A DNA stretch of 64,000 bases from Ruegeria lacuscaerulensis (GTDB lineage: Bacteria > Pseudomonadota > Alphaproteobacteria > Rhodobacterales > Rhodobacteraceae): NCBI RefSeq assembly GCF_013033355.1, contig NZ_WQDY01000005.1, positions 186,001-250,000 of the forward strand, in the 5' to 3' direction. Position 1 is the stretch's first letter; every line of letters starts with the position of its first letter. This document shows positions 8,489-18,428 of this stretch, piece by piece. The position numbers and the translations under genes were made by a program. Under the pieces are notes generated by a model. It saw nothing but the letters and a program-made list of their open reading frames with translations. It was not told the DNA's origin and searched no databases.

Positions 8489-8983
8489 GTGCAGCAATTC
8501 GCGATCAAGCCGGAGGAACCGGACGATTGGTGGGAGGTCGAGGCTTTGTACGACCTGTGTTTCGCGCCGGGGCGCGAGGCATTGTCCTCGTACCGTTTGC
8601 GCGATGACGTGCCACCTGTTTCCGGGCTTTCATTGGTTGCACGGGATGGGCAGGGGATTTTGGCAGGTGCGATCCGGTTCTGGCCCGTGCATGTCGGGGG
8701 TCATGATGCCCTGCTTTTAGGACCCGTCGCCGTGCACCCAACACACCAGGGCGAGGGTTTGGGCGGATTCCTCATTCACGAAGGCCTGCAAGCGGGGCGC
8801 GAAAAGGGGTGGCAGCGCGTTATGCTGGTTGGTGATGCGCCTTATTACGCAAGGTTCGGGTTCTCACGTTTGGAACACATCAAGATGCCCCCGCCAACCA
8901 ACCCAGATAGGGTTTTGGGCGCGGAGCTGACTGAAGCGGCATGGTTTGGAGTCACGGGTTCGGTGACCCGATGGTCGCGCTGA
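8489..8983 (+). CDS. GNAT family N-acetyltransferase
   Basis: A 164-aa acetyltransferase. The acetyl-CoA loop lies in VAVHPTHQGEGLGGFLIHEGL (Q-x-x-G-x-G/A pattern, about residues 77-94), preceded by the usual beta-4 strand ALLLGPV. DAPYYARFGF near residue 115 resembles the YhbS-type subgroup. It starts at GTG, with AAGAGGGCAGG just upstream. Acceptor substrate unknown. Confidence 0.88.
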   Translation: MQQFAIKPEEPDDWWEVEALYDLCFAPGREALSSYRLRDDVPPVSGLSLVARDGQGILAGAIRFWPVHVGGHDALLLGPVAVHPTHQGEGLGGFLIHEGLQAGREKGWQRVMLVGDAPYYARFGFSRLEHIKMPPPTNPDRVLGAELTEAAWFGVTGSVTRWSR

Positions 8984-9033
8984 GCTATTGAAAATCAGAC
9001 AACAAGTTCCGATGTTTCTGTCAGGAGGATTTC

Positions 9034-9777
9034 ATGCAGGACATCGCTCTTGTAGAAAAACTGGATACAGAGGCCGAGTTGGATCGGCTTGCCGCGCATT
9101 ACAAATCTGCAGGGGGTGCTGGCGTCAAACTGCTCAACAGTCTTGGCGGATCGGCTGAAACCTTGCTGGATCAGCTGCCAGACCCGGTCAGGCGGGGGCT
9201 GACAGGCGCGACTGAACAGGCACTATGGGCTGCTATGCACGCGGCAGAAGGTTCGCGCCGTGCGGTGCCGGATCAAAAGCCATGGGTAAACACAGCCGTG
9301 ACCACAGTAATGGGCGCGGCAGGTGGGATAGGCGGTGTGTCGTCCGCATTGATGGAGCTGCCAGCGACCACAACAATGCTGCTTCGTGCGATACAGGGTG
9401 CCGCCGCGTATGAGGGGTTCAATCCTTCAGAGGACGGAGTGAAGTTCGATTGTGTTCGCGTTCTTTCTGCTGCCGGGCCACTTTCATACGATGACGGCGC
9501 CGATCTGGGCTTTTTCTCGGTCCGCCTGACTCTGACAGGGCCGGCCATGCAAAAGCTGATTGCTGCCGTCGCGCCGAAACTGTCAGTGGTTTTGGGGCAA
9601 AAGCTTGCGACGCAATCTATTCCTGTCCTTGGGGCGTTGGCTGGCGGCGGGACGAACTTCGTGTACAGCCGGTATTACCAACAAATCGCCCGGGTCCATT
9701 TTGGCTTGCGCCGCCTTGCCGTTGACGCCGACATTCCTCATGATCAGCTTTTACGTAAGCTCTCTGCGCGAATGTAG
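9034..9777 (+). CDS. EcsC family protein
   Basis: A 247-aa protein of the EcsC family. It has an N-terminal acidic helical part, a Gly/Ala-rich hydrophobic stretch (VTTVMGAAGGIGGVSSALMELPATTTMLLRAI, about residues 88-120) and a second one near LGALAGGGTNFVYSRYYQQIARVHFG. Named after the B. subtilis ecs operon, the family's biochemical role is unknown. A strong AGGAGG site lies 6 bases before the ATG. Confidence 0.85.
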   Translation: MQDIALVEKLDTEAELDRLAAHYKSAGGAGVKLLNSLGGSAETLLDQLPDPVRRGLTGATEQALWAAMHAAEGSRRAVPDQKPWVNTAVTTVMGAAGGIGGVSSALMELPATTTMLLRAIQGAAAYEGFNPSEDGVKFDCVRVLSAAGPLSYDDGADLGFFSVRLTLTGPAMQKLIAAVAPKLSVVLGQKLATQSIPVLGALAGGGTNFVYSRYYQQIARVHFGLRRLAVDADIPHDQLLRKLSARM

Positions 9778-9904
9778 GATATTGGACAGCGCATTGCTTA
9801 ACCGTGATGCGACAGCGGTGCCCATACGGTTACCTGCAGCCATAGAGGTATTGATATTGCGCTGATGGGCGGTATCTATTCCGCATCTGAAGTCTGGACG
9901 GATC

Positions 9905-10360
9905 ATGATTCAATACGCGTTGAAATGCAGTAACGGTCACAGTTTTGACAGTTGGTTTCAATCGGCTGCAGCTTACGACAAGCTGGCAGCTGCAGGGATG
10001 GTGTGCTGTGCTGTTTGTGGTAACAGCGAGGTCGAAAAAGCGATTATGACGCCGCGTGTCCGGCCAGCCCGAACCATTGAGGCGCGCTCGGAACCCTCTG
10101 AACGTTCGGAAAAGTCGGTGGATATGGCGACGCCTACACCGGATGTTGAGCAGGCTCTTGCCGAACTACGTCGCAAGGTCGAAGAGAACTCGGATTATGT
10201 CGGCAAGGACTTTGCCAGTGAGGCCCGCAAAATTCACTTGGGTGATGCGCCTGAGCGGGCGATCTACGGCGAGGCCAAACCCGAAGAGGCAAAGGCCCTG
10301 ATAGATGACGGCGTTCCGGTGGCGCCTTTGCCCTTTGTTCCAACGCGAAAGACCAACTGA
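9905..10360 (+). CDS. DUF1178 zinc-ribbon protein
   Basis: A 151-aa protein with an N-terminal zinc-ribbon pattern: MIQYALKCSNGHSFDSWF supplies the first Cys/His pair and CCAVCGN around residue 36 the second. This is the DUF1178 arrangement. The middle is a charged linker, and the C-terminus ends PLPFVPTRKTN, as in other family members. Function unknown. It is followed after only 3 bases by the SDR gene, so the two are cotranscribed. Confidence 0.88.
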   Translation: MIQYALKCSNGHSFDSWFQSAAAYDKLAAAGMVCCAVCGNSEVEKAIMTPRVRPARTIEARSEPSERSEKSVDMATPTPDVEQALAELRRKVEENSDYVGKDFASEARKIHLGDAPERAIYGEAKPEEAKALIDDGVPVAPLPFVPTRKTN

Positions 10361-10363
10361 CCC

Positions 10364-11002
10364 ATGCATATTGTGATCACCGGAGCAGGCCGTGGAATCG
10401 GACGCACTCTGGCGGATCGTTATCGGGCGCAGGGGCATAATGTGACCGGAACCGCTCGCGATGGCAGTGCCGAGATCGTTTTGGATGTCACAAAGCCTGA
10501 CCAGCAGCGCGCGATGGCGTCACAGCTTAGAGATACTGCCGTCGATCTGCTGATCTGCAATGCTGGTGTCTATCTGGATAAGTCGGAAAGCATCGCGGGT
10601 TACCCGGCCGAAATGTGGGCTCAGACATTTGCATCCAATGTGACCGGAGTATTTCTGACAGTTCAAGCGCTTTTACCCAATCTGCGCAAGGCCAAGGGGA
10701 AAATCGCCATCTTGTCTTCGCAGATGGCCTCGCACACGCGGGCGCCGGGTGGCAGCTATATTTACCGCTCTTCAAAGGCGGCTGTGTTGAATTTGGGTCG
10801 CAACCTGTCAACGGAACTTCGTCATGACGGCATTGCTGTTGGAATCTATCATCCGGGTTGGGTTCAGACAGATATGGGCGGGCCCGCAGCTGAGATCACC
10901 GTAGATCAGGCCGTGGATGGCCTGATAGATCGGTTCAAAGACCTGTCTTTGGAAAATACGGGCTGCTTTGATACCTTTGACGGCCAAGCGCATGCTTACT
11001 GA
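10364..11002 (+). CDS. Short-chain dehydrogenase/reductase
   Basis: A 212-aa classical SDR. The nucleotide-binding TGAGRGIG is at about residues 5-12, the NAG motif (CNAGVY) near 66, and the catalytic Y-x-x-x-K in YIYRSSKAA near 130-134, with the Ser of SSQMASHTRA ahead of it. It is short at the C-terminus, like other single-domain SDRs (csgA/sniffer type). Substrate unknown. Its 3' end overlaps a convergent gene by 7 bases. Confidence 0.92.
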   Translation: MHIVITGAGRGIGRTLADRYRAQGHNVTGTARDGSAEIVLDVTKPDQQRAMASQLRDTAVDLLICNAGVYLDKSESIAGYPAEMWAQTFASNVTGVFLTVQALLPNLRKAKGKIAILSSQMASHTRAPGGSYIYRSSKAAVLNLGRNLSTELRHDGIAVGIYHPGWVQTDMGGPAAEITVDQAVDGLIDRFKDLSLENTGCFDTFDGQAHAY

Positions 11003-11352
11003 GCGGTCAGGGCAACCGTCGGGATCTCATAAACTTCGCCGGGATCGACGAAGATCACCATGACATTGCCTTGCGTCTCATAGCTAAGGCGCGCGGCTGA
11101 ATTTGTTGAATCCGGCACGCCATCGGTGAAATAGATGTTGCGGACCTCGCCGTTGCCCATTCCAACAGCCAAAGTTATTTGCCCATCGTCATGGCGGCGC
11201 AGCTCGGCATTGCAGCTGCGCAGCGGCTCTCCGGCATTTGTTGCGCAAGGGACAGTTCCCAAAGCATTTTTCCCGTCTGTTCCTGCCAGTGTTGAAACCT
11301 GGGCCAGCGCTGGTGTGGACAAAAGAGCAAAGACAAGAGCAAGACGGGGCAT
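10996..11352 (-). CDS. Small periplasmic protein, 118 aa
   Basis: It begins MPRLALVFALLSTPALAQ, a clean signal peptide cut after residue 18. The mature 100 residues contain two cysteines (VPCAT and RSCNAELRR), which may form a disulfide, and a beta-rich segment (ITLAVGMGNGEVRNIYFTDG). I do not recognise a named family, though similar short secreted proteins are common in roseobacters. It is convergent with the SDR gene, overlapping by 7 bases. Confidence 0.7.
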   Translation of the reverse strand: MPRLALVFALLSTPALAQVSTLAGTDGKNALGTVPCATNAGEPLRSCNAELRRHDDGQITLAVGMGNGEVRNIYFTDGVPDSTNSAARLSYETQGNVMVIFVDPGEVYEIPTVALTAQ

Positions 11353-11517
11353 GTTGGATTTCCTGAAATAACGGACGAGAGCAAGCTGACACCGCTAGGA
11401 GCGGTTGTAAAGCGACCGTACGACGCGACCGAACAGGTTTTGAACACTTGCCCTTGCGGCCCCCCTGACTTAAGACGCACGGGATCTGAATTCCAAGGCG
11501 CGGAGACGACTGCCCCC

Positions 11518-12756
11518 ATGCCCGTACTCGTGATGAAATTCGGCGGCACATCCGTCGCCAACCTGGACCGTATCCGCCGCGCGGCCAAGCGTATCGGCGT
11601 TGAAGTGGCAAAGGGCTATGACGTCATTGTCATCGTCTCGGCTATGTCCGGCAAAACCAACGAGCTGGTGGGCTGGGTGAACGAGACCTCTCCGTTGTTC
11701 GATGCGCGGGAATATGATGCTGTTGTGTCCTCGGGCGAGAATGTGACCGCTGGTCTGATGGCGTTGACGCTGCAAGAGATGGATATCCCTGCGCGCAGTT
11801 GGCAGGGCTGGCAGGTGCCGCTGATGACCACCAGCGCCCACAGCCAGGCCCGGATCGAGGAAATCCCGACTGAGAACCTGAACCAGAAATTCGGCGAAGG
11901 CATGCGGGTCGCCGTGGTCGCCGGGTTCCAGGGCATCAGCCCCGAGGGTCGTATCACCACGCTAGGCCGCGGTGGTTCGGACACGACGGCGGTGGCCTTT
12001 GCCGCAGCTTTTGGTGCCGAGCGGTGCGACATCTATACCGATGTGGACGGCGTCTATACCACCGACCCGCGCATCTGTGAAAAGGCGCGAAAGCTGGATC
12101 GTATTTCGTTCGAGGAAATGCTCGAACTTGCCTCGCTGGGGGCCAAGGTTCTGCAGACCCGCTCGGTCGAGCTGGCGATGCGCTACAAGGTGAAACTGCG
12201 CGTTCTTTCAAGTTTCGAAGAACAATCCGACGAGGCCGGTACGCTGGTCGTCGATGAGGAGGATATCATGGAATCCAATGTTGTGGCCGGTGTGGCCTAT
12301 TCCCGCGACGAAGCCAAAATGACCGTCGTATCCGTGGCCGACCGCCCCGGCATCGCCTCGATCATCTTCACCGCGCTTAGCGATGAAGGCGTGAACGTGG
12401 ACATGATCGTGCAGAATATCTCGGATGAGGGGCGCACGGATATGACCTTTTCCTGCCCCACCGATCAAGTGGCGCGCGCCGAAAAAGCCCTGTTGGCGAT
12501 CAAGGATGCTGGTGAGCTGAACTACGCCGAATTGGTCGCTGACGAAGACGTCTGCAAGGTTTCGGTGGTTGGTATCGGCATGCGGTCGCAATCGGGTGTT
12601 GCAGCCAAGATGTTCAAAATTCTCTCGGATGAGGGGATCAACATTAAGGTCATCACAACTTCCGAGATCAAAATTTCCGTGCTTGTAGACAGGAAATACA
12701 TGGAACTTGCGGTTCAGGCACTGCATGATGCCTTTGAACTGGACAAGGCGGCCTGA
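11518..12756 (+). CDS. lysC: Aspartate kinase
   Basis: Phosphorylates aspartate, the first step toward lysine, threonine and methionine. The 412-aa product begins MPVLVMKFGGTSV (kinase signature). It has SGENVTAGLMAL and GRGGSDTTAVAFAAAFGA in the catalytic domain, followed by two tandem ACT domains (about residues 265-405; VADRPGIASIIFTALSDEG and GMRSQSGVAAKMFKILSDEG) that normally give feedback inhibition. GGAGACG lies about 9 bases before the ATG. It is 46 bases upstream of ptsP on the same strand, an arrangement seen in other alphaproteobacteria. Confidence 0.97.
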   Translation: MPVLVMKFGGTSVANLDRIRRAAKRIGVEVAKGYDVIVIVSAMSGKTNELVGWVNETSPLFDAREYDAVVSSGENVTAGLMALTLQEMDIPARSWQGWQVPLMTTSAHSQARIEEIPTENLNQKFGEGMRVAVVAGFQGISPEGRITTLGRGGSDTTAVAFAAAFGAERCDIYTDVDGVYTTDPRICEKARKLDRISFEEMLELASLGAKVLQTRSVELAMRYKVKLRVLSSFEEQSDEAGTLVVDEEDIMESNVVAGVAYSRDEAKMTVVSVADRPGIASIIFTALSDEGVNVDMIVQNISDEGRTDMTFSCPTDQVARAEKALLAIKDAGELNYAELVADEDVCKVSVVGIGMRSQSGVAAKMFKILSDEGINIKVITTSEIKISVLVDRKYMELAVQALHDAFELDKAA

Positions 12757-12802
12757 GCGTTTCAGCCAAGGGTCTTGCCTGACGCACTAATTTGGGTGGG
12801 CC

Positions 12803-15046
12803 ATGGCGGACGGTACCGAAACAGAATCTCGTAAGCTGCTGGGGCGGCTGCGCGAAGAGATGGCGAGCGAGGCCGCCGGTCAGGAACGTCTTGACCGGAT
12901 CACCAGTCTGATTGCGGATAGCATCAGGGCCGAGGTGTGCTCGATTTACCTGTTCCGCGATGAAGATACGCTTGAACTGTGCGCGACCGAGGGGTTGGCA
13001 CCCGAAGCCGTTCACCAGACCCGGATGCGCATGGGCGAGGGGCTGGTTGGGCGGGTCGCCAAATCCGGCCAGATCGTCAATACGGCGGATGCACCTTCAG
13101 CCAAGGGCTTTCGGTATATGCCCGAGACGGGCGAGGAGCGGTTTTCGTCTTTCCTTGGTGTCCCGATTCAGCGCCTGGGCGAAAAGCTGGGCGTTTTGGT
13201 GGTTCAGTCGCGGGACGCGCGGGAATACTCAGCCGATGAGGTCTACGCGCTGGAAGTGGTGGCCATGGTTCTGGCCGAAATGGCCGAGCTTGGCGCCTTT
13301 GTGGGCGAAGGCGCGGCCTTGTCGCCCCGTCATCAGCAATCTGTACAGTTGACCGGAGGGCCGGCGCAGGAAGGATCTGCCGAGGGTCATGTCTGGTTGC
13401 ATGAGCCTCGTGTCGTTGTCACCAACCCGATCGCCGAAGATCCACACCGCGAACGTGAACGCCTGATCGAAGCGGTGGATGAATTGCGGGTGGGCGTCGA
13501 TAAGATGCTCGAGATTTCCAAGGATGGCGATACCGAGCAGTTGCAGGTTTTGGAAGCCTATCGGATGTTTGCCAATTCCAAAGGCTGGATGCGCCGGATG
13601 GAGGAAGACATCGCGCGTGGCCTCAGCGCCGAGGCCGCCGTGGAGAAAGAGCAGTCTCAGGCCCGCGCTCGCATGGGCCAAGTGACAGACCCTTATTTGC
13701 GCGAACGGCTGGCGGATCTGGATGACCTGTCGAACCGTCTGCTGCGTATTCTGACGGGGCAGGGCAATACCAATGGCGCAGATCTGCCCCCTGATCCTAT
13801 CCTGATTGCGCGCAATATCGGCCCCGGCGATCTGTTGGAATATGGCCGGTCACTGAAGGGCATCGTGCTTGAGGAAGGCTCGGTCGGTAGTCACGCCACC
13901 ATCGTCGCCCGCGCGCTGGCGATTCCGCTTGTGGTGCATGTGGGCCGCATCACGACCGAGGCGCTGAATGGGGATCATATCCTGGTCGACGGCGACAACG
14001 GCACCGTGCATCTGCGCCCCGAAGATACGGTGGTCTCGGCCTTCCGCGATAAGATCGCGATGCAGGCGAAGGCGCAGGAACGCTATGCCTCGATCCGCGA
14101 AACCCCGTGCGTAACCCGCGATGGTGAGCGGATCAATCTGGTGATGAACGCGGGACTGATGGCCGATTTGCCGTCGTTGAACAATTCCGGGGCCGAGGGT
14201 GTGGGCCTGTTCCGGACCGAGCTGCAATTCCTGATCCGCACGCAGATGCCCAAACGATCCGAATTAGTTACGCAATATCAGCGCGTACTGGATGCGGCGG
14301 GCGAAAAGCGGGTCGTGTTCCGAACGTTGGATATCGGTTCGGACAAGGTGTTGCCCTACATGAAACACGTGGCCGAGCCCAATCCTGCGCTGGGTTGGCG
14401 CGCGATCCGAGTGGGGTTGGACAAGCGCGGCGTGATGCGCATGCAGTTGCAAGCGCTGCTGCGCGCCGCCAATGGCCGCCCGTTGTCGATCATGTTCCCC
14501 TTCGTTGCACAGGCGGATGAGTTCCGCGAAGCCCGTTGGGAGGTCAACAAAACCATCGAACGGGAAAAGCGCCTGGGTCACGTCCTGCCGGAAAAGATCG
14601 AAGTAGGGGCGATGCTGGAAACGCCTTCGTTGGCTTTTGCGCCGCAGAAATTTTTTGACGAGGTGGACTTCGTCTCGATCGGTGGCAACGACCTGAAACA
14701 GTTCTTCTTCGCCGCTGACCGCGAAAACGAGCTGGTGCGCCGCCGCTATGATACTCTGAACGTCAGTTTCCTCAGCTTCATCGAGCGTATCGTCGAGCGC
14801 TGCAATATCTCGAACACGCCACTTTCGTTTTGCGGTGAGGATGCTGGTCGCCCGGTCGAGGCTTTGTGCCTGGCCGCTATGGGCATCAGGTCACTGTCGA
14901 TGCGCCCGGCCTCGATTGGTCCAGTCAAAAGCGTGTTGTTGCGCGCCGATCTGCAATCGCTGCGCAAGATTATCGCGGATGCCCGGCACCGTGGTGAACA
15001 ATCCGTGCGACCAGCAGTGATGGAATGGCTACGTAATCAGGGGTGA
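12803..15046 (+). CDS. ptsP: PEP-protein phosphotransferase EI-Ntr (GAF-containing)
   Basis: First enzyme of the nitrogen PTS: it autophosphorylates from PEP and passes phosphate to NPr. The 747 aa comprise an N-terminal GAF domain (about residues 10-165; EVCSIYLF, MGEGLVGRV, RFSSFLGVPIQRLGEKLGVLVVQS) that in homologues senses nitrogen state. Then comes the His domain with active-site SVGSHATIVARA (about 350-365), and the PEP-binding TIM barrel with EGVGLFRTELQFL, FRTLDIGSDK and the catalytic Cys in FCGEDAGRP (about 670). All key residues are present. No NPr or EIIA-Ntr gene is in the window. Confidence 0.96.
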   Translation: MADGTETESRKLLGRLREEMASEAAGQERLDRITSLIADSIRAEVCSIYLFRDEDTLELCATEGLAPEAVHQTRMRMGEGLVGRVAKSGQIVNTADAPSAKGFRYMPETGEERFSSFLGVPIQRLGEKLGVLVVQSRDAREYSADEVYALEVVAMVLAEMAELGAFVGEGAALSPRHQQSVQLTGGPAQEGSAEGHVWLHEPRVVVTNPIAEDPHRERERLIEAVDELRVGVDKMLEISKDGDTEQLQVLEAYRMFANSKGWMRRMEEDIARGLSAEAAVEKEQSQARARMGQVTDPYLRERLADLDDLSNRLLRILTGQGNTNGADLPPDPILIARNIGPGDLLEYGRSLKGIVLEEGSVGSHATIVARALAIPLVVHVGRITTEALNGDHILVDGDNGTVHLRPEDTVVSAFRDKIAMQAKAQERYASIRETPCVTRDGERINLVMNAGLMADLPSLNNSGAEGVGLFRTELQFLIRTQMPKRSELVTQYQRVLDAAGEKRVVFRTLDIGSDKVLPYMKHVAEPNPALGWRAIRVGLDKRGVMRMQLQALLRAANGRPLSIMFPFVAQADEFREARWEVNKTIEREKRLGHVLPEKIEVGAMLETPSLAFAPQKFFDEVDFVSIGGNDLKQFFFAADRENELVRRRYDTLNVSFLSFIERIVERCNISNTPLSFCGEDAGRPVEALCLAAMGIRSLSMRPASIGPVKSVLLRADLQSLRKIIADARHRGEQSVRPAVMEWLRNQG

Positions 15047-15100
15047 TCGCAGCGCCGCAGGGGGCATAATTCAAATCTGGTGTTGATTTTAACGCCGGTT

Positions 15101-15135
15101 TTGACTAGTTCCACGGTAAATGTTAGCGATAACAT
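15101..15135 (+). promoter_or_regulatory. Putative zwf promoter with LacI/GntR-type operator
   Basis: TTGACT at 15101-15106 can serve as a -35 box. The dyad ATGTTAGCGATAACAT (15120-15135) lies where the -10 should be and matches the TGTTA-CG-TAACA style of LacI-family gluconate/sugar repressors. It sits 36 bases before the zwf start, ahead of the whole Entner-Doudoroff operon. The dyad is seen directly; the identity of the repressor is inferred. Confidence 0.55.
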
Positions 15136-15171
15136 GTCTGGCGATGCCATTGAATCTGAAGGAGCCCGTCG

Positions 15172-16617
15172 ATGGTTTCACGCGTTATTCCCGTTAACCC
15201 CTTTGATCTGGTGCTTTTTGGCGCGACCGGGGATTTGGCGCAGCGCAAGATTCTGCCCGGACTTTATCATCGATTCGAGGTTGGCCAGATGCCGCCTGAT
15301 GCACGGGTGATTGGTACAGCGCGGTCTGACATGGACAGTGACGGGTTCCGCGAGCAGCTTCGAGCGTCGATGCAGAAATTCGCACCCGGGTTCAAAAAGG
15401 ATGTCCTGGATCGATTTTTGGCACAGGTCGAATATGTGCCGGTGGACGCTTTGGGTGATGCGGGGTGGTCGGATCTGGCCAAGACCTTGCGCCCCGATGT
15501 GGTGCGCGCGTTCTACCTGTCCGTCGGGCCCAGCTTGTTTTCCGGGATTGCACAACGCTTGAACGATCACGGACTTGCGACGCCGGACAGCCGTATCGTG
15601 GTCGAGAAGCCGTTTGGGCATGATTTGGCCTCGGCCAAGGCGCTGAACGAAGGGTTGCGGGCTTGCTTTGAAGAGCATCAGATTTATCGGATCGATCACT
15701 ATCTGGGCAAGGAAACCGTGCAGAACCTGATGGCTTTGCGTTTCGCCAATTCCCTTTTCGAGCCGCTGTGGAATGCCACCCATGTCGACCACGTCCAGAT
15801 CACCGTGGCCGAAACCGTGGGGGTCGAGGGGCGGGGGGCCTACTACGATCAGTCTGGTGCAATGCGGGACATGGTCCAGAACCATCTGGTTCAGTTGTTG
15901 TGTCTGACCGCGATGGAGCCACCCTCGAAATTCGCGCCCAACGCGGTGCGCGACGAGAAGGTCAAGGTGATCGAGGCGCTGGAACCGGTCGAGCCTAAAG
16001 ACATCGCCCGCGGTCAGTACCGCGCCTCGGATGGTAAAAACGGCTATGTCGATCATGTGGGCGATCCGGCCAGCCGAACCGAAAGCTATATCGCGTTGAA
16101 GGTTCATATCGGCAACTGGCGCTGGGCCGGCGTGCCGTTTTACCTGCGCACGGGCAAACGCCTGCGCGCGCGCGAGTCCGAGATTGCGGTGTTCTTTCGC
16201 GACCCGCCGCATACGATTTTCCCGAATGTTGGCCCTCTGCACGGCAACGTGCTGGTGATCCGTCTGCAACCGGACGAAGGCATCACCCTGCGCACCACGA
16301 TCAAAGACCCGGGTCCGGGTGGGTTCCGTTTGTCCGACGTGGCGCTGGACATGAGCTTTGCCGAGGCGCTGGGCGCGGATGCACGGGCGCAGGACGCCTA
16401 TGAACGGCTTGTCATGGACGTCATTCGCGGCGACCAGACCCTGTTTATGCGTGGGGACGAGGCCGAGGCCGCCTGGGCTTGGGTTGATCCCATTATTCAG
16501 GGTTGGGAGGACCGCGGCGACCGGCCTGCACGGTATGATCAGGGCAGTTCCGGACCCGAAGAAGCCTTGATGCTAATGCATCGCGACGGGCGCCGTTGGC
16601 GTCAGATCGGAGGATAA
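15172..16617 (+). CDS. zwf: Glucose-6-phosphate 1-dehydrogenase
   Basis: Oxidises glucose 6-phosphate to 6-phosphogluconolactone, feeding the Entner-Doudoroff route. The 481-aa protein has the coenzyme site FGATGDLAQRKILPGLY (about residues 13-29), the substrate signature RIDHYLGKE (about 177-185, with the catalytic His) and VDHVQITVAE. An AAGGAG site precedes the ATG by 7 bases. It opens a tight operon, with edd 2 bases downstream. No 6-phosphogluconolactonase (pgl) gene lies between zwf and edd. Confidence 0.97.
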   Translation: MVSRVIPVNPFDLVLFGATGDLAQRKILPGLYHRFEVGQMPPDARVIGTARSDMDSDGFREQLRASMQKFAPGFKKDVLDRFLAQVEYVPVDALGDAGWSDLAKTLRPDVVRAFYLSVGPSLFSGIAQRLNDHGLATPDSRIVVEKPFGHDLASAKALNEGLRACFEEHQIYRIDHYLGKETVQNLMALRFANSLFEPLWNATHVDHVQITVAETVGVEGRGAYYDQSGAMRDMVQNHLVQLLCLTAMEPPSKFAPNAVRDEKVKVIEALEPVEPKDIARGQYRASDGKNGYVDHVGDPASRTESYIALKVHIGNWRWAGVPFYLRTGKRLRARESEIAVFFRDPPHTIFPNVGPLHGNVLVIRLQPDEGITLRTTIKDPGPGGFRLSDVALDMSFAEALGADARAQDAYERLVMDVIRGDQTLFMRGDEAEAAWAWVDPIIQGWEDRGDRPARYDQGSSGPEEALMLMHRDGRRWRQIGG

Positions 16618-16619
16618 AC

Positions 16620-18425
16620 ATGGTTCATTCTGTAATCACCGACGTCACTCAACGTATCATTGACCGCAGCGCCGATCTGCGCGGCCCTCACTTGGAACGG
16701 ATGGAACAGGCCAAGTCCAAAGGCCCGGCCCGCGCGCACCTGTCCTGTAGCGGTCAGGCCCACGCCTATGCGGGCGCGGGCGAAGACCAACAATCAATGG
16801 CCACCGGAACAGCGGGCAATCTAGGGATCGTCACCGCTTACAATGACATGCTCTCGGCGCACCAGCCGTTCGAGCGTTACCCGGCCCTGATCCGCGATGC
16901 GATCCGCGCAGCGGGTGGTACGGCGCAGGTCGCGGGCGGCGTTCCCGCCATGTGCGATGGCGTCACGCAGGGCGAGGCGGGGATGGAACTGTCGCTGTTC
17001 TCGCGCGATGTGATCGCGCTGGCCACCGGCGTGGCGCTCAGCCACAACACCTATGACGCTGCCGTTTTCCTCGGCGTCTGCGACAAGATTGTCCCCGGCC
17101 TGATCATCGGGGCGCAGGCATTTGGCCATCTACCCGCTGTCTTCCTACCCGCCGGTCCCATGACCAGCGGTCTGCCGAATGATGAAAAGGCCAAGGTCCG
17201 CCAACAATTCGCGACCGGAGAAGTCGGCCGCGATGAGCTGATGAAGGCCGAAATGGCCGCCTATCACGGCCCCGGCACCTGCACCTTTTATGGCACCGCC
17301 AACACAAATCAGATGCTGATGGAGTTCATGGGACTGCACCTGCCGGGCTCTAGCTTCGTCAATCCCAACACTCCCTTGAGAGATGCCCTGACCGAGGAAG
17401 GCGCCCGCCGCGCCCTGTCTCTCAGCGCGCTGGGCAATCACTATACGCCCGTGTGCCAGATCCTCGACGAACGCGCTTTTGTGAACGGGATTGTCGGCCT
17501 GATGGCCACAGGGGGTTCCACCAACCTGCTGATCCACCTGATCGCCATGGCCCGCGCGGGCGGGATCGTGCTGGACTGGCAGGATTTCTCTGACATTTCC
17601 GCTGTGGTGCCTTTGGTCGCGCGGGTCTATCCCAACGGTTTAGCTGATGTGAACCATTTCCACGCCGCAGGCGGGCTTGGCTATTGCATCGGCACTTTGT
17701 TGGAGGACGGCCTGCTGCACCCCGATACGCTGACGGTCGCAGGGCAGGGGCTGCACAATTACACCAAAGACCCCAAGCTGAAAGATGGCGAGTTGGTCTG
17801 GGAAGAAGGCGCGGGCCAAAGTCTGAACGAAAAAATTCTCCGTCCGGCCAGCGACCCGTTCCAACCCACCGGTGGCCTGTCACGCCTGACGGGCAATCTG
17901 GGAACGGGCGTCATGAAAGTCTCGGCCGTTGCCCCCGAACATCAGGTGGTCGAGGCACCGGTCCGCGTGTTCCACGACCAAGACGCGGTCAAAGCCGCGT
18001 TCAAGGCGGGAGAGTTCACTGGCGATGTCATTGTAGTCGTCCGCTTTCAAGGGCCAAAGGCCAACGGAATGCCTGAACTGCACTCGCTGACGCCCATGTT
18101 GTCGATCCTGCAGGGCAGGGGCCACAAGGTCGCGCTGGTCACCGATGGCCGCATGTCGGGCGCATCCGGCAAAGTCCCGGCTGCGATCCATGTGGTTCCC
18201 GAAGCGCTGGACGGTGGTCCCATTGCCTGCCTGCAAGACGGCGATATCCTGCGCGTTGATGCGGTAAAAGGCGATTTGGAAATCCTGACGCCCGGCGTGT
18301 TGGACCGCCCGCCCGCCACCGCCGACCTCAGCGCCAATCAGCACGGCGTCGGGCGCGACCTGTTCGGAGCCTTCCGCCAGAATGTCGGGTCCGCTGACAC
18401 TGGCGCCAGCATTTTCGGAGTGTAA
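16620..18425 (+). CDS. edd: Phosphogluconate dehydratase
   Basis: Dehydrates 6-phosphogluconate to KDPG. It is a 601-aa IlvD/Edd family iron-sulfur enzyme. Cluster-linked motifs are visible: [15 protein letters not shown] (about residues 105-119) with its conserved Cys, [24 protein letters not shown] and the C-terminal [13 protein letters not shown]. Homologues carry a [4Fe-4S] cluster held by three Cys. GGAGG lies 5 bases before the ATG at 16620. It is the middle gene of zwf-edd-eda, with eda 3 bases downstream. Confidence 0.97.
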   Translation: MVHSVITDVTQRIIDRSADLRGPHLERMEQAKSKGPARAHLSCSGQAHAYAGAGEDQQSMATGTAGNLGIVTAYNDMLSAHQPFERYPALIRDAIRAAGGTAQVAGGVPAMCDGVTQGEAGMELSLFSRDVIALATGVALSHNTYDAAVFLGVCDKIVPGLIIGAQAFGHLPAVFLPAGPMTSGLPNDEKAKVRQQFATGEVGRDELMKAEMAAYHGPGTCTFYGTANTNQMLMEFMGLHLPGSSFVNPNTPLRDALTEEGARRALSLSALGNHYTPVCQILDERAFVNGIVGLMATGGSTNLLIHLIAMARAGGIVLDWQDFSDISAVVPLVARVYPNGLADVNHFHAAGGLGYCIGTLLEDGLLHPDTLTVAGQGLHNYTKDPKLKDGELVWEEGAGQSLNEKILRPASDPFQPTGGLSRLTGNLGTGVMKVSAVAPEHQVVEAPVRVFHDQDAVKAAFKAGEFTGDVIVVVRFQGPKANGMPELHSLTPMLSILQGRGHKVALVTDGRMSGASGKVPAAIHVVPEALDGGPIACLQDGDILRVDAVKGDLEILTPGVLDRPPATADLSANQHGVGRDLFGAFRQNVGSADTGASIFGV

Positions 18426-18428
18426 AAC

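Noticed and set aside
15178..16269. 363-codon minus-strand frame opposite zwf
   Set aside because: Antisense to an intact, recognisable enzyme and without a plausible start.
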